A stretch of DNA of 64,000 nucleotides from a virus: IMG/VR virus record IMGVR_UViG_3300021964_000026, positions 38,932 through 102,931 of that record; one strand, 5' to 3'. The stretch's first letter is position 1, and each line of letters begins with the position of its first letter. A model generated the notes under the pieces. That model did not search any database. It saw nothing but the letters and a program-made list of their open reading frames with translations, and was not told the DNA's origin. This document shows positions 20,457 through 28,921 of this stretch, one piece after another. A program made the position numbers and the translations under genes.

Positions 20457-22156
20457 ACGCCCGACCTCCTGTTGCCGTGTGAGCGACCGCCGCGAGACAT
20501 TTCAGCGCGAATAAGGTCGCCAATTTCGCGCGCAAGTTGCTTCTTATCGGTGCGGTCGGTCACGCCACCGACATTGATGTTGACCGTCATGCCACCACCA
20601 CCACCCAAACCGATGCCTGTGGGGTTGTTCTTACGGTTGAGAGGCACGACAGCCTCCGGGCCATCCTCACCAACCACCGCAAGCGTAGGGCTGGTCACGA
20701 TGCCGCCTTCCGCGAGCAATGGGATTTTCGGTAAGCCCATTGTGCCGCCACCAAGAATCTCCGGCAGTTCAAACGAAAACTCTTCCGCGAAGTCGTTGTA
20801 AACGCCGATGATGCCGTTGAAAATGTCAAAGAATCCATCCTTTGCGTTGGTCCACATGCGCCCCGGCAATTTCATGAAGTAGTCCAAAAGGCTCTCGCCA
20901 CCATCTATCACATTTTCTTTTAAGGAAGTCAATGGTGTGAGCAACGCGGCAACAAGCCCCCCTACTAAACCAACAACGACTCCGAAACCTGCTGTGAGAA
21001 GTCCGAACGCTAAGCCGAAAATCGCTTTGATAGTTGACGCGATAAAGGTCACAATTTCCGAACCGAGGAACTTGATGAACTCCAACATCCCTGTAAGGAA
21101 GAGTGTGAATGTTTCCCAATTGCGAATAATGAAAGCAATGACGAAAAGAACCGCCGCGGTGATGGCCGCAGGGATAGCCAGCCCTGTTATCAAGAACAAG
21201 CCAACAAAGACAGCAAACGCGCCAAGAACACCAATAAGAACGCCTTTGATACCTTCACCAGCACCCATCGCGTAAGCAACAAGCGCGGCGATGCCACCAA
21301 CAACAAGTCCAACACCAGCGACAATAGCACCAATGGTTCCTTGAATGGCTACTGCGGTTCCAGCCTTAACCGCGGCAACAACTGTTTGAAGCATTAAGAA
21401 AGAACCAATGAGCGTCGCCAACACACCAACTGCGCCTACAACCGCGAGAACCACATTGTCAAACTCCGCGTTGAAAAGACGGTAAGCACCGACGGTGATA
21501 ACAGCCGCACCAGCCAGCAAACCCATAGTTGCTCCAAGTGCGGCTGACGCAATACCCGCAGTCAACAAAGCCGCCGCGAGAACATCAAGCGCGGTTGCCA
21601 ACCCACCCTCATCACCTTCACCTGTGATGACATAGACCAACCCCTGCATCGCATCGTGCAACGGCCCCAAGTCTTCGGTGTATGTAAGAAGCGGACTATT
21701 CGCGCCTTCAAACGCCAGCGATAAAGCGGCAAGCGCGAATCCAACAATGAGGAAAATGCTCACCAGCGAGAATGCCGACACCATGATGCGACGAAAGAGC
21801 GTGTTCTTCTTGTCCAACACCTTGTTGCCGAACTTGACTGCTACACCATGTGCAATGGTTGCCGCGGCCAATTTTTCCATCACGGTCATGTTGGCTTTCA
21901 AATCATCTCGCTGTTTGTCATTGAGGTTGGCAAACAACACGCCGCGTTTGACAACATTCACCATTGATTCAGCAAACCCTTGCAATTGAAGACGGATGGC
22001 GTTGAGTGGTGAGCGTTTTAGCGCGGTCGTGACCTTCTTCTGTTGCTTTTCAAACACGCCCATTTTCTTTGTCGCGTTCATGTTGAAAACGCCAAACTGT
22101 TCAAGCGCGACGGTGAGTTCATCCACTTGGTCTTTCAACTGCTGAATATCACTCAT
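20453..22156 (-). CDS. Tail tape measure protein
   Basis: This 567-residue protein begins with an alpha-helical coil (SDIQQLKDQVDELTVALEQF) and continues through about eight hydrophobic, Gly/Ala/Val-rich segments between residues 120 and 420, as tape measures often do. Near the C-terminus, LAEGGIVTSPTLAVVGEDGP followed by EAVVPLNR is a hallmark of phage tape measure proteins. It ends with a Gly-rich linker and the RAEMSRGGRSHGNRRSGV tail. It follows the frameshifted chaperone gene, as expected. If length sets tail length at about 1.5 angstrom per residue, the tail would be roughly 85 nm, short for a siphovirus. No lysozyme or peptidase motif was seen. Confidence 0.9.
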   Translation of the reverse strand: MSDIQQLKDQVDELTVALEQFGVFNMNATKKMGVFEKQQKKVTTALKRSPLNAIRLQLQGFAESMVNVVKRGVLFANLNDKQRDDLKANMTVMEKLAAATIAHGVAVKFGNKVLDKKNTLFRRIMVSAFSLVSIFLIVGFALAALSLAFEGANSPLLTYTEDLGPLHDAMQGLVYVITGEGDEGGLATALDVLAAALLTAGIASAALGATMGLLAGAAVITVGAYRLFNAEFDNVVLAVVGAVGVLATLIGSFLMLQTVVAAVKAGTAVAIQGTIGAIVAGVGLVVGGIAALVAYAMGAGEGIKGVLIGVLGAFAVFVGLFLITGLAIPAAITAAVLFVIAFIIRNWETFTLFLTGMLEFIKFLGSEIVTFIASTIKAIFGLAFGLLTAGFGVVVGLVGGLVAALLTPLTSLKENVIDGGESLLDYFMKLPGRMWTNAKDGFFDIFNGIIGVYNDFAEEFSFELPEILGGGTMGLPKIPLLAEGGIVTSPTLAVVGEDGPEAVVPLNRKNNPTGIGLGGGGGMTVNINVGGVTDRTDKKQLAREIGDLIRAEMSRGGRSHGNRRSGV

Positions 22157-22157
22157 T

Positions 22158-22792
22158 TCACCACCCCTCGCTGAACGGCATCGGGCCGTGTGTTGAGCCT
22201 ACGCGTGTTTTGCTTTTTGCTCCATCGGTCGCCTTCTGCATTTCCTCGGCCTTCACGCGTTCCGAAGCACTCGCCCAAACAAACGATGTTTCAAACGCGC
22301 TGATGCTCATGTCCCACACCTGTTGAATGCTGATTCCATAATGCTTGGCTACGAAATACGCCGCCGCATCAAAGTTATGCGACAAGTCGGGCGATGGCTT
22401 TCGTAGAAACTGATAGGCTTCTTCTACTCGTCCGCCCCACCCGCTAAAGGGTTCGCCAGCAGGTCTTGAGGTTGGGGCAACAACGCGGTGATTTGGTTCG
22501 CGATGAATGGCCGTAGCGACAGCATTTGCGGAATGGTGAGGCGCGGTTCTGTTTTCTCCACAGCCTCGGCAAACATGTATTTCCAATAGTTGGCGAGGTC
22601 AATATCAACCGAGCCAGCCGCGCTTAGGTTCACGAAAGTCTTGATTGCGTCTTGCAACTGCATGAAGGAGAGTTCCTTCACCCATACTTTCATGACCACT
22701 TCGGGGTCATTTTCGTCTGCTTGTATTTCATGCTCAACCGCTTGGCTACTCACCAAGAGGCTCATTGGGTCTGCTATTTTCGGCATTGTCAT
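22158..22792 (-). CDS. Tail assembly chaperone, -1 frameshift fusion (gpGT-like)
   Basis: The long form is produced by a -1 ribosomal shift at CCCTTTA (22445-22451 on the plus map), joining the gpG-like frame to a second frame ending at 22158, for about 211 residues. After the shift the frame reads FSGWGGRVEEAYQFLRKPSP and then AAAYFVAKHYGISIQQVWDM, which looks like real helical protein. The upstream part of the second frame, before the shift site, looks like noise (many His/Pro/Arg), and no good start lies near the junction. The arrangement matches lambda gpG/gpGT: same place, same polarity, same -1 direction. The coordinates enclose both frames. Confidence 0.8.
22424..22792 (-). CDS. Tail assembly chaperone, short form (gpG-like)
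   Basis: This 122-residue acidic helical protein (PEVVMKVWVKELSFMQLQDA) lies immediately before the tape measure region, the position of lambda gpG. I chose ATG 22792, with GAGGGAG upstream; GTG 22795 is possible. Near its 3' end the heptamer CCCTTTA (minus strand of 22445-22451) sits in the X-XXY-YYZ register five codons before the stop. A second frame that is -1 relative to this one continues for 266 bases beyond it, so this is the unshifted product. Such chaperones bind the tape measure during tail assembly. Confidence 0.85.
   Translation of the reverse strand: MTMPKIADPMSLLVSSQAVEHEIQADENDPEVVMKVWVKELSFMQLQDAIKTFVNLSAAGSVDIDLANYWKYMFAEAVEKTEPRLTIPQMLSLRPFIANQITALLPQPQDLLANPLAGGADE
22445..22451 (-). 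promoter_or_regulatory. Programmed -1 frameshift slippery heptamer CCCTTTA
   Basis: On the minus strand the zero frame reads AAC CCT TTA GCG. Slipping back one base gives CCC TTT, keeping tRNA pairing at the first two positions in both sites. It obeys the X-XXY-YYZ rule, lies inside the overlap of the two chaperone frames, and the zero frame stops five codons later. Confidence 0.8.
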
Positions 22793-23147
22793 CACTTACT
22801 CCCTCATCACTTGTCGCGGCCTCTTTGGAGGGAACGACGGCCTCGGCTTCAACTGCCTCTTTGGAGGGGGTATCGGCTTCGGTAAGGCGGGTAATGAGTT
22901 CCGCCTTTGTGCCTGTGACCGGTAGACCTCGCGCCCGTAGCAGGGCTTTGAGTTCGTCAACAGTCATGGACTCGTAATTGGGTTCGTCAACTTCAACGGG
23001 TTGTTCTTCCGTCTGTTGCTCTTTGGGGAATGGATTGCCGTCGCTCTTGGCGGCTTCGGGGTTGAACACTTCTTCAACGGGTTCAGCAATGAATGCACCT
23101 TCTGCAACCGCGCGAATACGCAATGGGCGGTTGCTACCAATGTGCAT
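22746..23147 (-). CDS. SAP-domain protein in the tail gene cluster
   Basis: This 133-residue protein carries YESMTVDELKALLRARGL followed by PVTGTKAELITRLTEA (residues about 58-91), a clear SAP helix-extended-helix motif that in other proteins binds DNA. The N-terminus is short and beta-like (RPLRIRAVAEGAFIAEP) and the C-terminus is acidic with a repeated PSKEA. Its 3' end overlaps the chaperone gene by about 47 bases. The start is unsure: ATG 23147 has a weak ribosome site and GTG 23168 would overlap the previous gene. Small phage head-tail proteins with SAP or HeH domains are common, but their exact role here is unknown. Confidence 0.65.
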   Translation of the reverse strand: MHIGSNRPLRIRAVAEGAFIAEPVEEVFNPEAAKSDGNPFPKEQQTEEQPVEVDEPNYESMTVDELKALLRARGLPVTGTKAELITRLTEADTPSKEAVEAEAVVPSKEAATSDEGVSDDNAENSRPNEPLGE

Positions 23148-23155
23148 GTCGCGAT

Positions 23156-23305
23156 TCAAGCACCACACCCGCCTTTATCCATGCAGTCGGAACACTTGTT
23201 CTTCCCGCAGTTGTCGCAACACTTGCTCGCGCGGCAACCACTTTTGCCGCACTCGTCGCATCCATCACCTTTCATAATCGTCCAAGCATCGTTCATTGGG
23301 TTCAT
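23156..23305 (-). CDS. 49-residue cysteine-rich protein with N-terminal W-x-I-M-K tag
   Basis: ATG at 23305 has a GGTGAAT ribosome site and starts four bases before the previous stop region (GGTGAATGAAATG). The protein begins MNPMNDAWTIMKGDG, a clear copy of the tag seen in other proteins of this window, and the remaining 35 residues contain nine cysteines as CDEC, CRASKCCDNC, KCSDC and a final GC. This suggests two zinc knuckles or a metal-bound mini-fold. It is too short for most gene callers. Function unknown; the tag suggests incorporation into the same structure as the other tagged proteins. Confidence 0.75.
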   Translation of the reverse strand: MNPMNDAWTIMKGDGCDECGKSGCRASKCCDNCGKNKCSDCMDKGGCGA

Positions 23306-23306
23306 T

Positions 23307-23786
23307 TCATTCACCTAACCGTTGGACTCGTCGCATTGTTGACGCAGACGGCTCAAACACGCTTTGAGGGTTTTTGTCCATTGGGAATGCTTGACGATAG
23401 TCTGCACCTGCTCCCGTTTGTTCTGCTCTTTGAGCCAAACGCTGTTGTTTTGCATCGCGTCTTCGGTCCATGAAACGCTGTTTTGGTGGTCGCGAAATCG
23501 CTGACTCTTCTTGTCCTGTGTGACCTAACGATTGAAACGAGCGTTCGTCACCGACAGATGGGTGTTGCTGACGCTCCGGCCTTCCTGCCCTGTATCCGTA
23601 TTGTCCATAAGTCCGCATGTCTCTTGAAGAAGGATGTGTGTCGCCAGCATTGTAGGTTGCTCCGGGTTGTTGCACAAACTGTTGAGGTATCGTGCCTCCC
23701 GTTCCTAACCGATTCGTTCCTTGCATGTCTGCTTGTTGCTCCGGGTTTGCTTTCAACAATTTCCACGCTTCATTCATCGGATTCAT
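23307..23786 (-). CDS. Tagged low-complexity basic protein
   Basis: This 159-residue protein starts MNPMNEAWKLLKANPE at ATG 23786, with GAGGTGA six bases upstream; the longer frame to 23816 would be a read into the upstream gene and is unlikely. After the tag it is rich in Gln, Arg, Gly, Pro and Ser, probably disordered, with Arg/Lys clusters (RFMDRRRDAKQQRLAQRAEQ). It lies between the tail tube gene and the cysteine-rich tagged gene. No known family is recognised. A virion-associated, nucleic-acid-binding role is possible. Confidence 0.7.
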   Translation of the reverse strand: MNPMNEAWKLLKANPEQQADMQGTNRLGTGGTIPQQFVQQPGATYNAGDTHPSSRDMRTYGQYGYRAGRPERQQHPSVGDERSFQSLGHTGQEESAISRPPKQRFMDRRRDAKQQRLAQRAEQTGAGADYRQAFPMDKNPQSVFEPSASTMRRVQRLGE

Positions 23787-23796
23787 TCTGTTCACC

Positions 23797-25743
23797 TCAC
23801 ATATGCAAGAAAGCATCGCGCGAAATCACGCGCACATGCTTCGGCATGATTTTCAATTCACTCTTGATAACACCCTTGTCTTCGGGGATGGGGAGGGGAG
23901 CCTCCGTGATAATGTAGTCGTCAACAACAATAATGACCTCTTCGCGGTTTGCACCAGCACCAGCCTTCGTCAGCGTGAGTGTGATAGGTTCGGTGAAGTC
24001 ATGTGTTCGGTTGGTTCGGAACTCGTGCCAAATCAACGGGTCGCTGGCGATGACGGTCATGGACAATTCGTATTCCATCGTCTTTTCAATCATGAGGTTG
24101 GCGTTGCGCGAACCACCGAAGGGGATTTGCTCAAGCGAATCGCCAGCCGTGTTGCGGTCTTCGGCTTGGCTGTTGCCGCGAATGGTGTAGATGGCTTCGG
24201 TGTTGTTGTTGCCGCTCAAAGCAAAGTTTGTGACTTGCGCGATGTTGACACCAAATGAACTGATTTGTCCGTTGTAGAAGAAGAAGGGCTTCTCGGTGTT
24301 TGGCGCGATGCCAGCCTTCTTTCGGTTGATTGTGCTATTTCCGACATTCTCAAACATGCGGTGCGCGGTGTAGCGGTCGCCTTTGTTGGAGTTCTCAAGA
24401 CGACCGGTGTCGGTGTAGCAGTAGAGCGCGTCAAAGTTGATGCTCAATTTTACTTCTGCATCTGCGTCAGCCGCGAGTGAGAAGTCCTTTACTTTGCATC
24501 CTTTCCAAACGCGCGTAAGTTGTTTGCTGTCCGATGCGGAACCGGGTGCGGCTTCGTTCGCTAATGCATCCGATGTGTTAGCGTTGTAAGAACCGGTGTT
24601 GCGAGTGCGAATGCTTGATTCAAGAGCAAAAGTGGGGAGTGTAGCACCGGAGAAAAGCAGTCGCGATTGACGGTTGGTGATGGTTCCGTAGGTGGCCGCG
24701 TCGGTGTCAAAGTGCGGCGAACCGTTGGATGAAGCGGCATCATACTTCAAACGCTTGATGGTGTAGTTGCCGAGCGCGTGACTGAAATAGAATGGTTCGT
24801 CAACATGGATTCTGCGCTCGGAGAGCGTCTCGTCAACATACAACACTTGGCGGATTTCGTTTCGCTCGGCATTCTCCATTGTGATTCCTGTGCCGTCCGC
24901 ACCCCATGTTGCGCCGGAGGCGGCGGCGGGAGTGTCCTTTGGGAAGGCAACCGTTGTGCCGTCCGCGATGATGATGTAATCACCGGGGTCCGGCTTTCCG
25001 GTCATGGTTCCTGTGAAAGCGACATAGGTATCGCCAGCGGCGATGTCCTTCTTGGTATGACCGCTGGGGTCAGTCATGACTGCGCTTGGCACATCAATGA
25101 CTTCGCGACCGAGTGAGTAGTAGAGCCAACGCGCGCTGTTCATCATTATTTCCATTGAGCCGCCCTCGTTGGAGAATCGCTGTGGTTCTTGGATGACAAC
25201 ATCACGGCCTACGCCGACGATGTGCGAGCGTCGCACTTCCACTTTGGTTTCGGGAAGCGAGACGGTTGCCGCGAGGCCGATGAATTGGTCAGTCAACACC
25301 GACTCGTCAGCGGAAGCGGCATTAGCGTGATGGGTCATACCGGTGTCAATCGTGGGCGTTCCCAGCGTTTGAATGACGAGTTCATCACCCGAAGTTGAAG
25401 CAGTTGATGTGGCCTCCTTCAAATCGCGGTCAAGTGTGATTGATGTTCCAGCGTTCGCGACGATGGTGTAGGAGTTGCCCGTCGTCGCGTAGTCGTCAAG
25501 AGGGAATGTTCCGCCGCCGATGATGCGGAGTTCCGAGCCGACGAGCATGTTCTTGGGGTATCGGAGGTTGGATGAAGGAGACTCAAAGAAACCTGCGTTC
25601 GCGCCGCTAAAGGTCAACACATTGCGATTGCTTGAGTCAACTGTAAACACAAGTCCGCCAAATGAACCATGCGCGAGAACGATTCCACATTCTTTGCCGA
25701 ATGTGACCTCGGATAAGTCGCCCTTGTAAACCGTTGATACCAT
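23797..25743 (-). CDS. Major tail tube protein (large)
   Basis: This 648-residue beta-rich protein precedes the chaperone and tape measure genes, as major tail tube genes do. The motif EPQRFSNEGGSMEIMMNSAR near residue 185-205 resembles a conserved patch of large siphovirus tail tube proteins. The C-terminal part (EKTMEYELSMTVIASDPLIW and ITLTLTKAG) has the strand pattern of a tube barrel. It is longer than typical tubes (150-350 residues), implying insertions, for example Ig-like decorations. I considered a contractile sheath; no second tube gene or sheath pattern was seen, so tube is preferred. Starts at ATG 25743. Confidence 0.65.
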   Translation of the reverse strand: MVSTVYKGDLSEVTFGKECGIVLAHGSFGGLVFTVDSSNRNVLTFSGANAGFFESPSSNLRYPKNMLVGSELRIIGGGTFPLDDYATTGNSYTIVANAGTSITLDRDLKEATSTASTSGDELVIQTLGTPTIDTGMTHHANAASADESVLTDQFIGLAATVSLPETKVEVRRSHIVGVGRDVVIQEPQRFSNEGGSMEIMMNSARWLYYSLGREVIDVPSAVMTDPSGHTKKDIAAGDTYVAFTGTMTGKPDPGDYIIIADGTTVAFPKDTPAAASGATWGADGTGITMENAERNEIRQVLYVDETLSERRIHVDEPFYFSHALGNYTIKRLKYDAASSNGSPHFDTDAATYGTITNRQSRLLFSGATLPTFALESSIRTRNTGSYNANTSDALANEAAPGSASDSKQLTRVWKGCKVKDFSLAADADAEVKLSINFDALYCYTDTGRLENSNKGDRYTAHRMFENVGNSTINRKKAGIAPNTEKPFFFYNGQISSFGVNIAQVTNFALSGNNNTEAIYTIRGNSQAEDRNTAGDSLEQIPFGGSRNANLMIEKTMEYELSMTVIASDPLIWHEFRTNRTHDFTEPITLTLTKAGAGANREEVIIVVDDYIITEAPLPIPEDKGVIKSELKIMPKHVRVISRDAFLHM

Positions 25744-25763
25744 GTTGTTTGCCCCGCCCTGTC

Positions 25764-26204
25764 TTACGCGATGAGTTCCGAGAATATAACGATTTCAACT
25801 TGGAAGGTCATCCTGTGGAGTCGCTTTGTCCGGTCCGAAAGGTCAGTCCGCATCTTATAGAGTAATCGGTCAAAGTTCGCGCCATCGCCTTTTCGTTGAC
25901 TATGCACCACGCGACGAACCTCATCCTCCATTTTCATGAGGTGGCTACGACCGTTCATGGTGCGCGCATCCACGGTGATGTTGATGCGCGTGTGAACAAA
26001 GTCGTAGAACACTTCGGGTTGCTCTTCGTTGTGAACCGTTTCGTAAAGGAGGATAGCGTCTTTGTTGGTGAGGTCAAGACGCTTACCGCGACCAGCCTCA
26101 ACCGTCGTGATGTCCTCAATGATGGGTGTGCGTTGGTTCGTGTTGCCACGGTTCCAATTATCCGAGAGGATTTTTTTGATGAGTTCAACGGATTCAAGAG
26201 CCAA
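25764..26204 (-). CDS. Probable tail terminator / tail completion protein
   Basis: Start chosen at TTG 26204, which follows GGGAGG by eight bases and overlaps the upstream stop region; the longer frame to 26312 reads through the neighbour. The 146-residue product begins ALESVELIKKILSDNWNRGN, then has strand-rich sequence (EVFYDFVHTRINITVDARTM) and a C-terminal helix-strand (RMTFQVEIVIFSELIA). Size, fold pattern and place between connector and tube match tail terminators (gpU-like). Confidence 0.6.
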   Translation of the reverse strand: MALESVELIKKILSDNWNRGNTNQRTPIIEDITTVEAGRGKRLDLTNKDAILLYETVHNEEQPEVFYDFVHTRINITVDARTMNGRSHLMKMEDEVRRVVHSQRKGDGANFDRLLYKMRTDLSDRTKRLHRMTFQVEIVIFSELIA

Positions 26205-26466
26205 TAATATCCCTCCCAATTGCAGATTGTGCGCGTGCTTGTTTCTTCGCCAAAGCGACGATGTTTTTGTATTCGGGACTTGACTCGTCCATGACTTTTC
26301 CGTTCGCGTCAATCAACTCTCCTTCGCTGTTGACAGCCGCTCCGTAGTCAAGGGCGCATGCGTCAAGGAAAACGCGACCTTTGTCGCTAAACACGCTGTT
26401 CTCGCGTGCTTGCTTGACAGGCTCTATGAGAGCCTTCGCGATGGCTTTATTGATTATTTCTTTCAT
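26194..26466 (-). CDS. Small neck-region protein, unknown
   Basis: This 90-residue protein starts at ATG 26466 overlapping the connector stop (TGATG). It begins with a helix (KEIINKAIAKALIEPVKQAR) and has an acidic middle and a Lys/Arg/Ala-rich end (NIVALAKKQARAQSAIGRD). By position it is a head-tail joining component. No motif is recognised. Confidence 0.55.
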   Translation of the reverse strand: MKEIINKAIAKALIEPVKQARENSVFSDKGRVFLDACALDYGAAVNSEGELIDANGKVMDESSPEYKNIVALAKKQARAQSAIGRDIIGS

Positions 26467-28061
26467 CACAACACCGTCATCACTTCTGTGTAGCGCGGTA
26501 AGGTTTCTGCTACCTGCGCCTTGAACAACTGATACTTACTACCCAAGTCCACATTCTGCGTGCCTTCGGGCAACAGCACGCTTCGGTCGTCGGACAGAAT
26601 CAAATCCATCGCGACCAACTTCGTGCAAACATCCTCAATAGCCTTCTCAACATACCGCTCACCGTAAACATAGGACACCTTGACGGCGTTCCATGAGAAG
26701 TAGGGGTAGGAGTTGTTGAAGTAAATCACACCCATGTCGTAGTCAGCCCACCAATCACGAAGACGAGCCTCGTCGCCTGTGGTCGTGCCTACATAATCAA
26801 TTTTGAACTTCTTTTGGAGGATGGTCGCGTCAGCGACAGCCGCCGCGCTGATGTCGCCTACGAGGTCAGCAACACCGCTCATGACATTCCCGCTAAGGCT
26901 GGTGTAGTAGCCGAACGCGCTTCCAATGCTGATGATGCCGTAAGGTGCGAATCCCGTAGCGTCAGCGACCGTGATAGTGGTCGCGGTTGATGACGACACC
27001 GTGGTTGAGTTGTCGGTCGCACCGGTGAAAGTGATGCCGTCGGAGGTGCATGCGTAGGTGGCGTTTTCGCCAGCCTCACCGCGACGCATGGAGGTGATTT
27101 TGAGTTGACCGCCACCGTAGTCAGCATTCGCGGAAGCCATAAACTCGTGATGCACCGATGCGGTGATTTGCCCGTCGGTGGCGGCGGTTGTGTCTTCAAG
27201 GTGAAAGTTGGGTGAGAAATGAATCTCATTTTTCCCTTTGCGCGTATCCTTATTGATGAGGTCGGCAAGTTGTTGAGCGGTGCTAACATTGTCAAAACGA
27301 GCCGCGAACCGATGCGTGTGGTTGCTTGTGCCATCACCAGCCGTCAGCGTAGCCACACCTCCACCACCGGGACACAGAAACACTTTGTCCGTCCCAGCCG
27401 TCAGTTGCGTAAAGTCAGCCACCTTAAGTCGGATTTCAGCCGCCGCGATTTCGCGGTAATCAGCACCTTGCCATATCTCAAGGCGAAGAATCTGTTGCGC
27501 GTTGCGGAACATCAAGGGGACAGAACCCACATAGTCGGTGTAGTAGCGGCGACGGTAGGGCTTGTAGGTGTCAAAGTTGAGGTATTCAGCCGTCTGCAAC
27601 ATAGGTCGCCATGCGTTGTTTGTGAGGTTGTCAATTTTGTCTTGGGTGCGGAGGATGAGCGTTTCAACCTGCGCTTTCGTGACCCCTTTGCGTTTGCCGT
27701 TCGTGAACGATTGGAGGTTTTGCACCTGCGCGTTTGCCGCTGTGGTGTAGTCTCCTGTCAAAGCCCCTGTGAAAGAAAGACGAACATTGCCGGAAGCGCG
27801 AGCCACACTTGTGATAACTCGTTCCTCACCCATTTCGGTATCGCTGGTAATTTCAATCGTATCACCTACTTCAAACCCAACCAATCGGTAGTCTGCGGGG
27901 GAAATGTCAACATGGGTAGAGCCGTCTTCTGCGGCCAAGTAAACAGGGTCGGGGAATGGGATTTGAAGAATGTCAGCAACCTTCTGTGCGGATGTGTAGT
28001 AAAGCCTGTCGGGAAAAAGAGGACGACCTTCGCGCTCACCTGTTTGGAATACGGTCGGCAT
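26466..28061 (-). CDS. Probable head-tail connector with large inserted beta domain
   Basis: This 531-residue protein sits between capsid genes and the tail terminator. The C-terminal 90 residues (VIYFNNSYPYFSWNAVKVSY, then YVEKAIEDVCTKLVAMDLIL and LGSKYQLFKAQVAETL) look like the helical end of gp6-type adaptors. The N-terminal half contains helices (KAQVETLILRTQDKIDNLTN) typical of the same family. Between about 230 and 420 there is Thr/Ala/Gly-rich beta sequence that could be an inserted decoration domain. ATG 28061 overlaps the previous stop (TGATG). Confidence 0.6.
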   Translation of the reverse strand: MPTVFQTGEREGRPLFPDRLYYTSAQKVADILQIPFPDPVYLAAEDGSTHVDISPADYRLVGFEVGDTIEITSDTEMGEERVITSVARASGNVRLSFTGALTGDYTTAANAQVQNLQSFTNGKRKGVTKAQVETLILRTQDKIDNLTNNAWRPMLQTAEYLNFDTYKPYRRRYYTDYVGSVPLMFRNAQQILRLEIWQGADYREIAAAEIRLKVADFTQLTAGTDKVFLCPGGGGVATLTAGDGTSNHTHRFAARFDNVSTAQQLADLINKDTRKGKNEIHFSPNFHLEDTTAATDGQITASVHHEFMASANADYGGGQLKITSMRRGEAGENATYACTSDGITFTGATDNSTTVSSSTATTITVADATGFAPYGIISIGSAFGYYTSLSGNVMSGVADLVGDISAAAVADATILQKKFKIDYVGTTTGDEARLRDWWADYDMGVIYFNNSYPYFSWNAVKVSYVYGERYVEKAIEDVCTKLVAMDLILSDDRSVLLPEGTQNVDLGSKYQLFKAQVAETLPRYTEVMTVL

Positions 28062-28921
28062 CACTCATCCTCCATTCTCGCGCGATAATCAAGGAACCTG
28101 TTTTTCAAGTTTTTCGGCATTTTAGGTAGTCTTCCGTGTTCTTGATGGAAAGCGTGTATGTCGGGGAACAGGTGGTCAACTCTACCGCCGCGTGATTCTT
28201 TGCGAGTGCGACGCAGTTTTTGTTCAAACTCTTCTTGCGCTCGTCGTTGCGCTAATTGGAGGTTGTATTGTTGAACGCGAGGTGTTTCTTTTGGAGCCTG
28301 TGCTTGAGACTGTTGACGGATGCGCTGTTCTTCTGCTTGCATTTCTCGCAACTTTTGAGCGTGTTCTGCGAAACCTTGAGCCTCCATTTCTTCGGGCGTC
28401 ATTTTCAGCAACCGCCAAGCCAACTCCATCGCTTCGCCAGCGTTTTTTTGCTGAAAATCACGAATGTTTTGATTGAAGTCCCCATGCACCGAATCCTGCC
28501 AATCACTTTCCCCTCTATTGGGAGGCATAGGATTCTTTTCATTGTCGCGGCCAACATCAATCATGTTTCTTTTAGGGATGATGTTCACCCCTCGCCTCGC
28601 TCGCTCATCGGATAACCGTTGATGCCATTCCGCACTCGGTGCGACATGTTGAGCAAAGTCCAATTCCTTAGCACTCCATTGTGATACATCGTCGGGTCGT
28701 TGCGCTACCCACGATTCCCATTCTTGCGGACTCGGAACCCTTCCCATGTAACCTCCGCCTCTATTGTTAGGGTCAAACTCCAATCGCGACTGCCTCGGTG
28801 CGAATAAGCCAATTTCGGGTGTATTCAAAGGAAGTGGCGGGGTGTCCCCATGATACGCGGGAGGTTCCTCACCCGCGGCGTTATTTTTCAACAGCCTCCA
28901 AGAGAAGTTCATTGGATTCAT
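28061..28921 (-). CDS. Twice-tagged Arg/Gln-rich protein
   Basis: This 286-residue protein begins MNPMNFSWRLLKNN, and residues about 163-174 repeat the tag as EAMELAWRLLKMT. The first half is Pro, Arg, Trp and Asp rich. After the second tag come a Gln/Glu/Arg coiled helix (EEQRIRQQSQAQ) and a basic C-terminus (EFEQKLRRTRKESRGGRV). I chose ATG 28921, which overlaps the stop of the upstream zinc protein and has GAGGTGG five bases before it. The doubled tag suggests two modules of the same kind joined head to tail. Function unknown. Confidence 0.7.
   Translation of the reverse strand: MNPMNFSWRLLKNNAAGEEPPAYHGDTPPLPLNTPEIGLFAPRQSRLEFDPNNRGGGYMGRVPSPQEWESWVAQRPDDVSQWSAKELDFAQHVAPSAEWHQRLSDERARRGVNIIPKRNMIDVGRDNEKNPMPPNRGESDWQDSVHGDFNQNIRDFQQKNAGEAMELAWRLLKMTPEEMEAQGFAEHAQKLREMQAEEQRIRQQSQAQAPKETPRVQQYNLQLAQRRAQEEFEQKLRRTRKESRGGRVDHLFPDIHAFHQEHGRLPKMPKNLKNRFLDYRARMEDE

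Noticed and set aside
22158-22586. Independent start for the second tail chaperone frame
   Set aside because: The upstream part of that frame is noise-like and lacks a ribosome site, whereas a perfect -1 heptamer lies at the point where sensible protein begins.
23797-25743. Contractile tail sheath
   Set aside because: Length alone suggested a sheath, but there is no separate tube gene, no baseplate wedge set, and the EPQRFSNEGG-type patch is closer to large siphovirus tube proteins.
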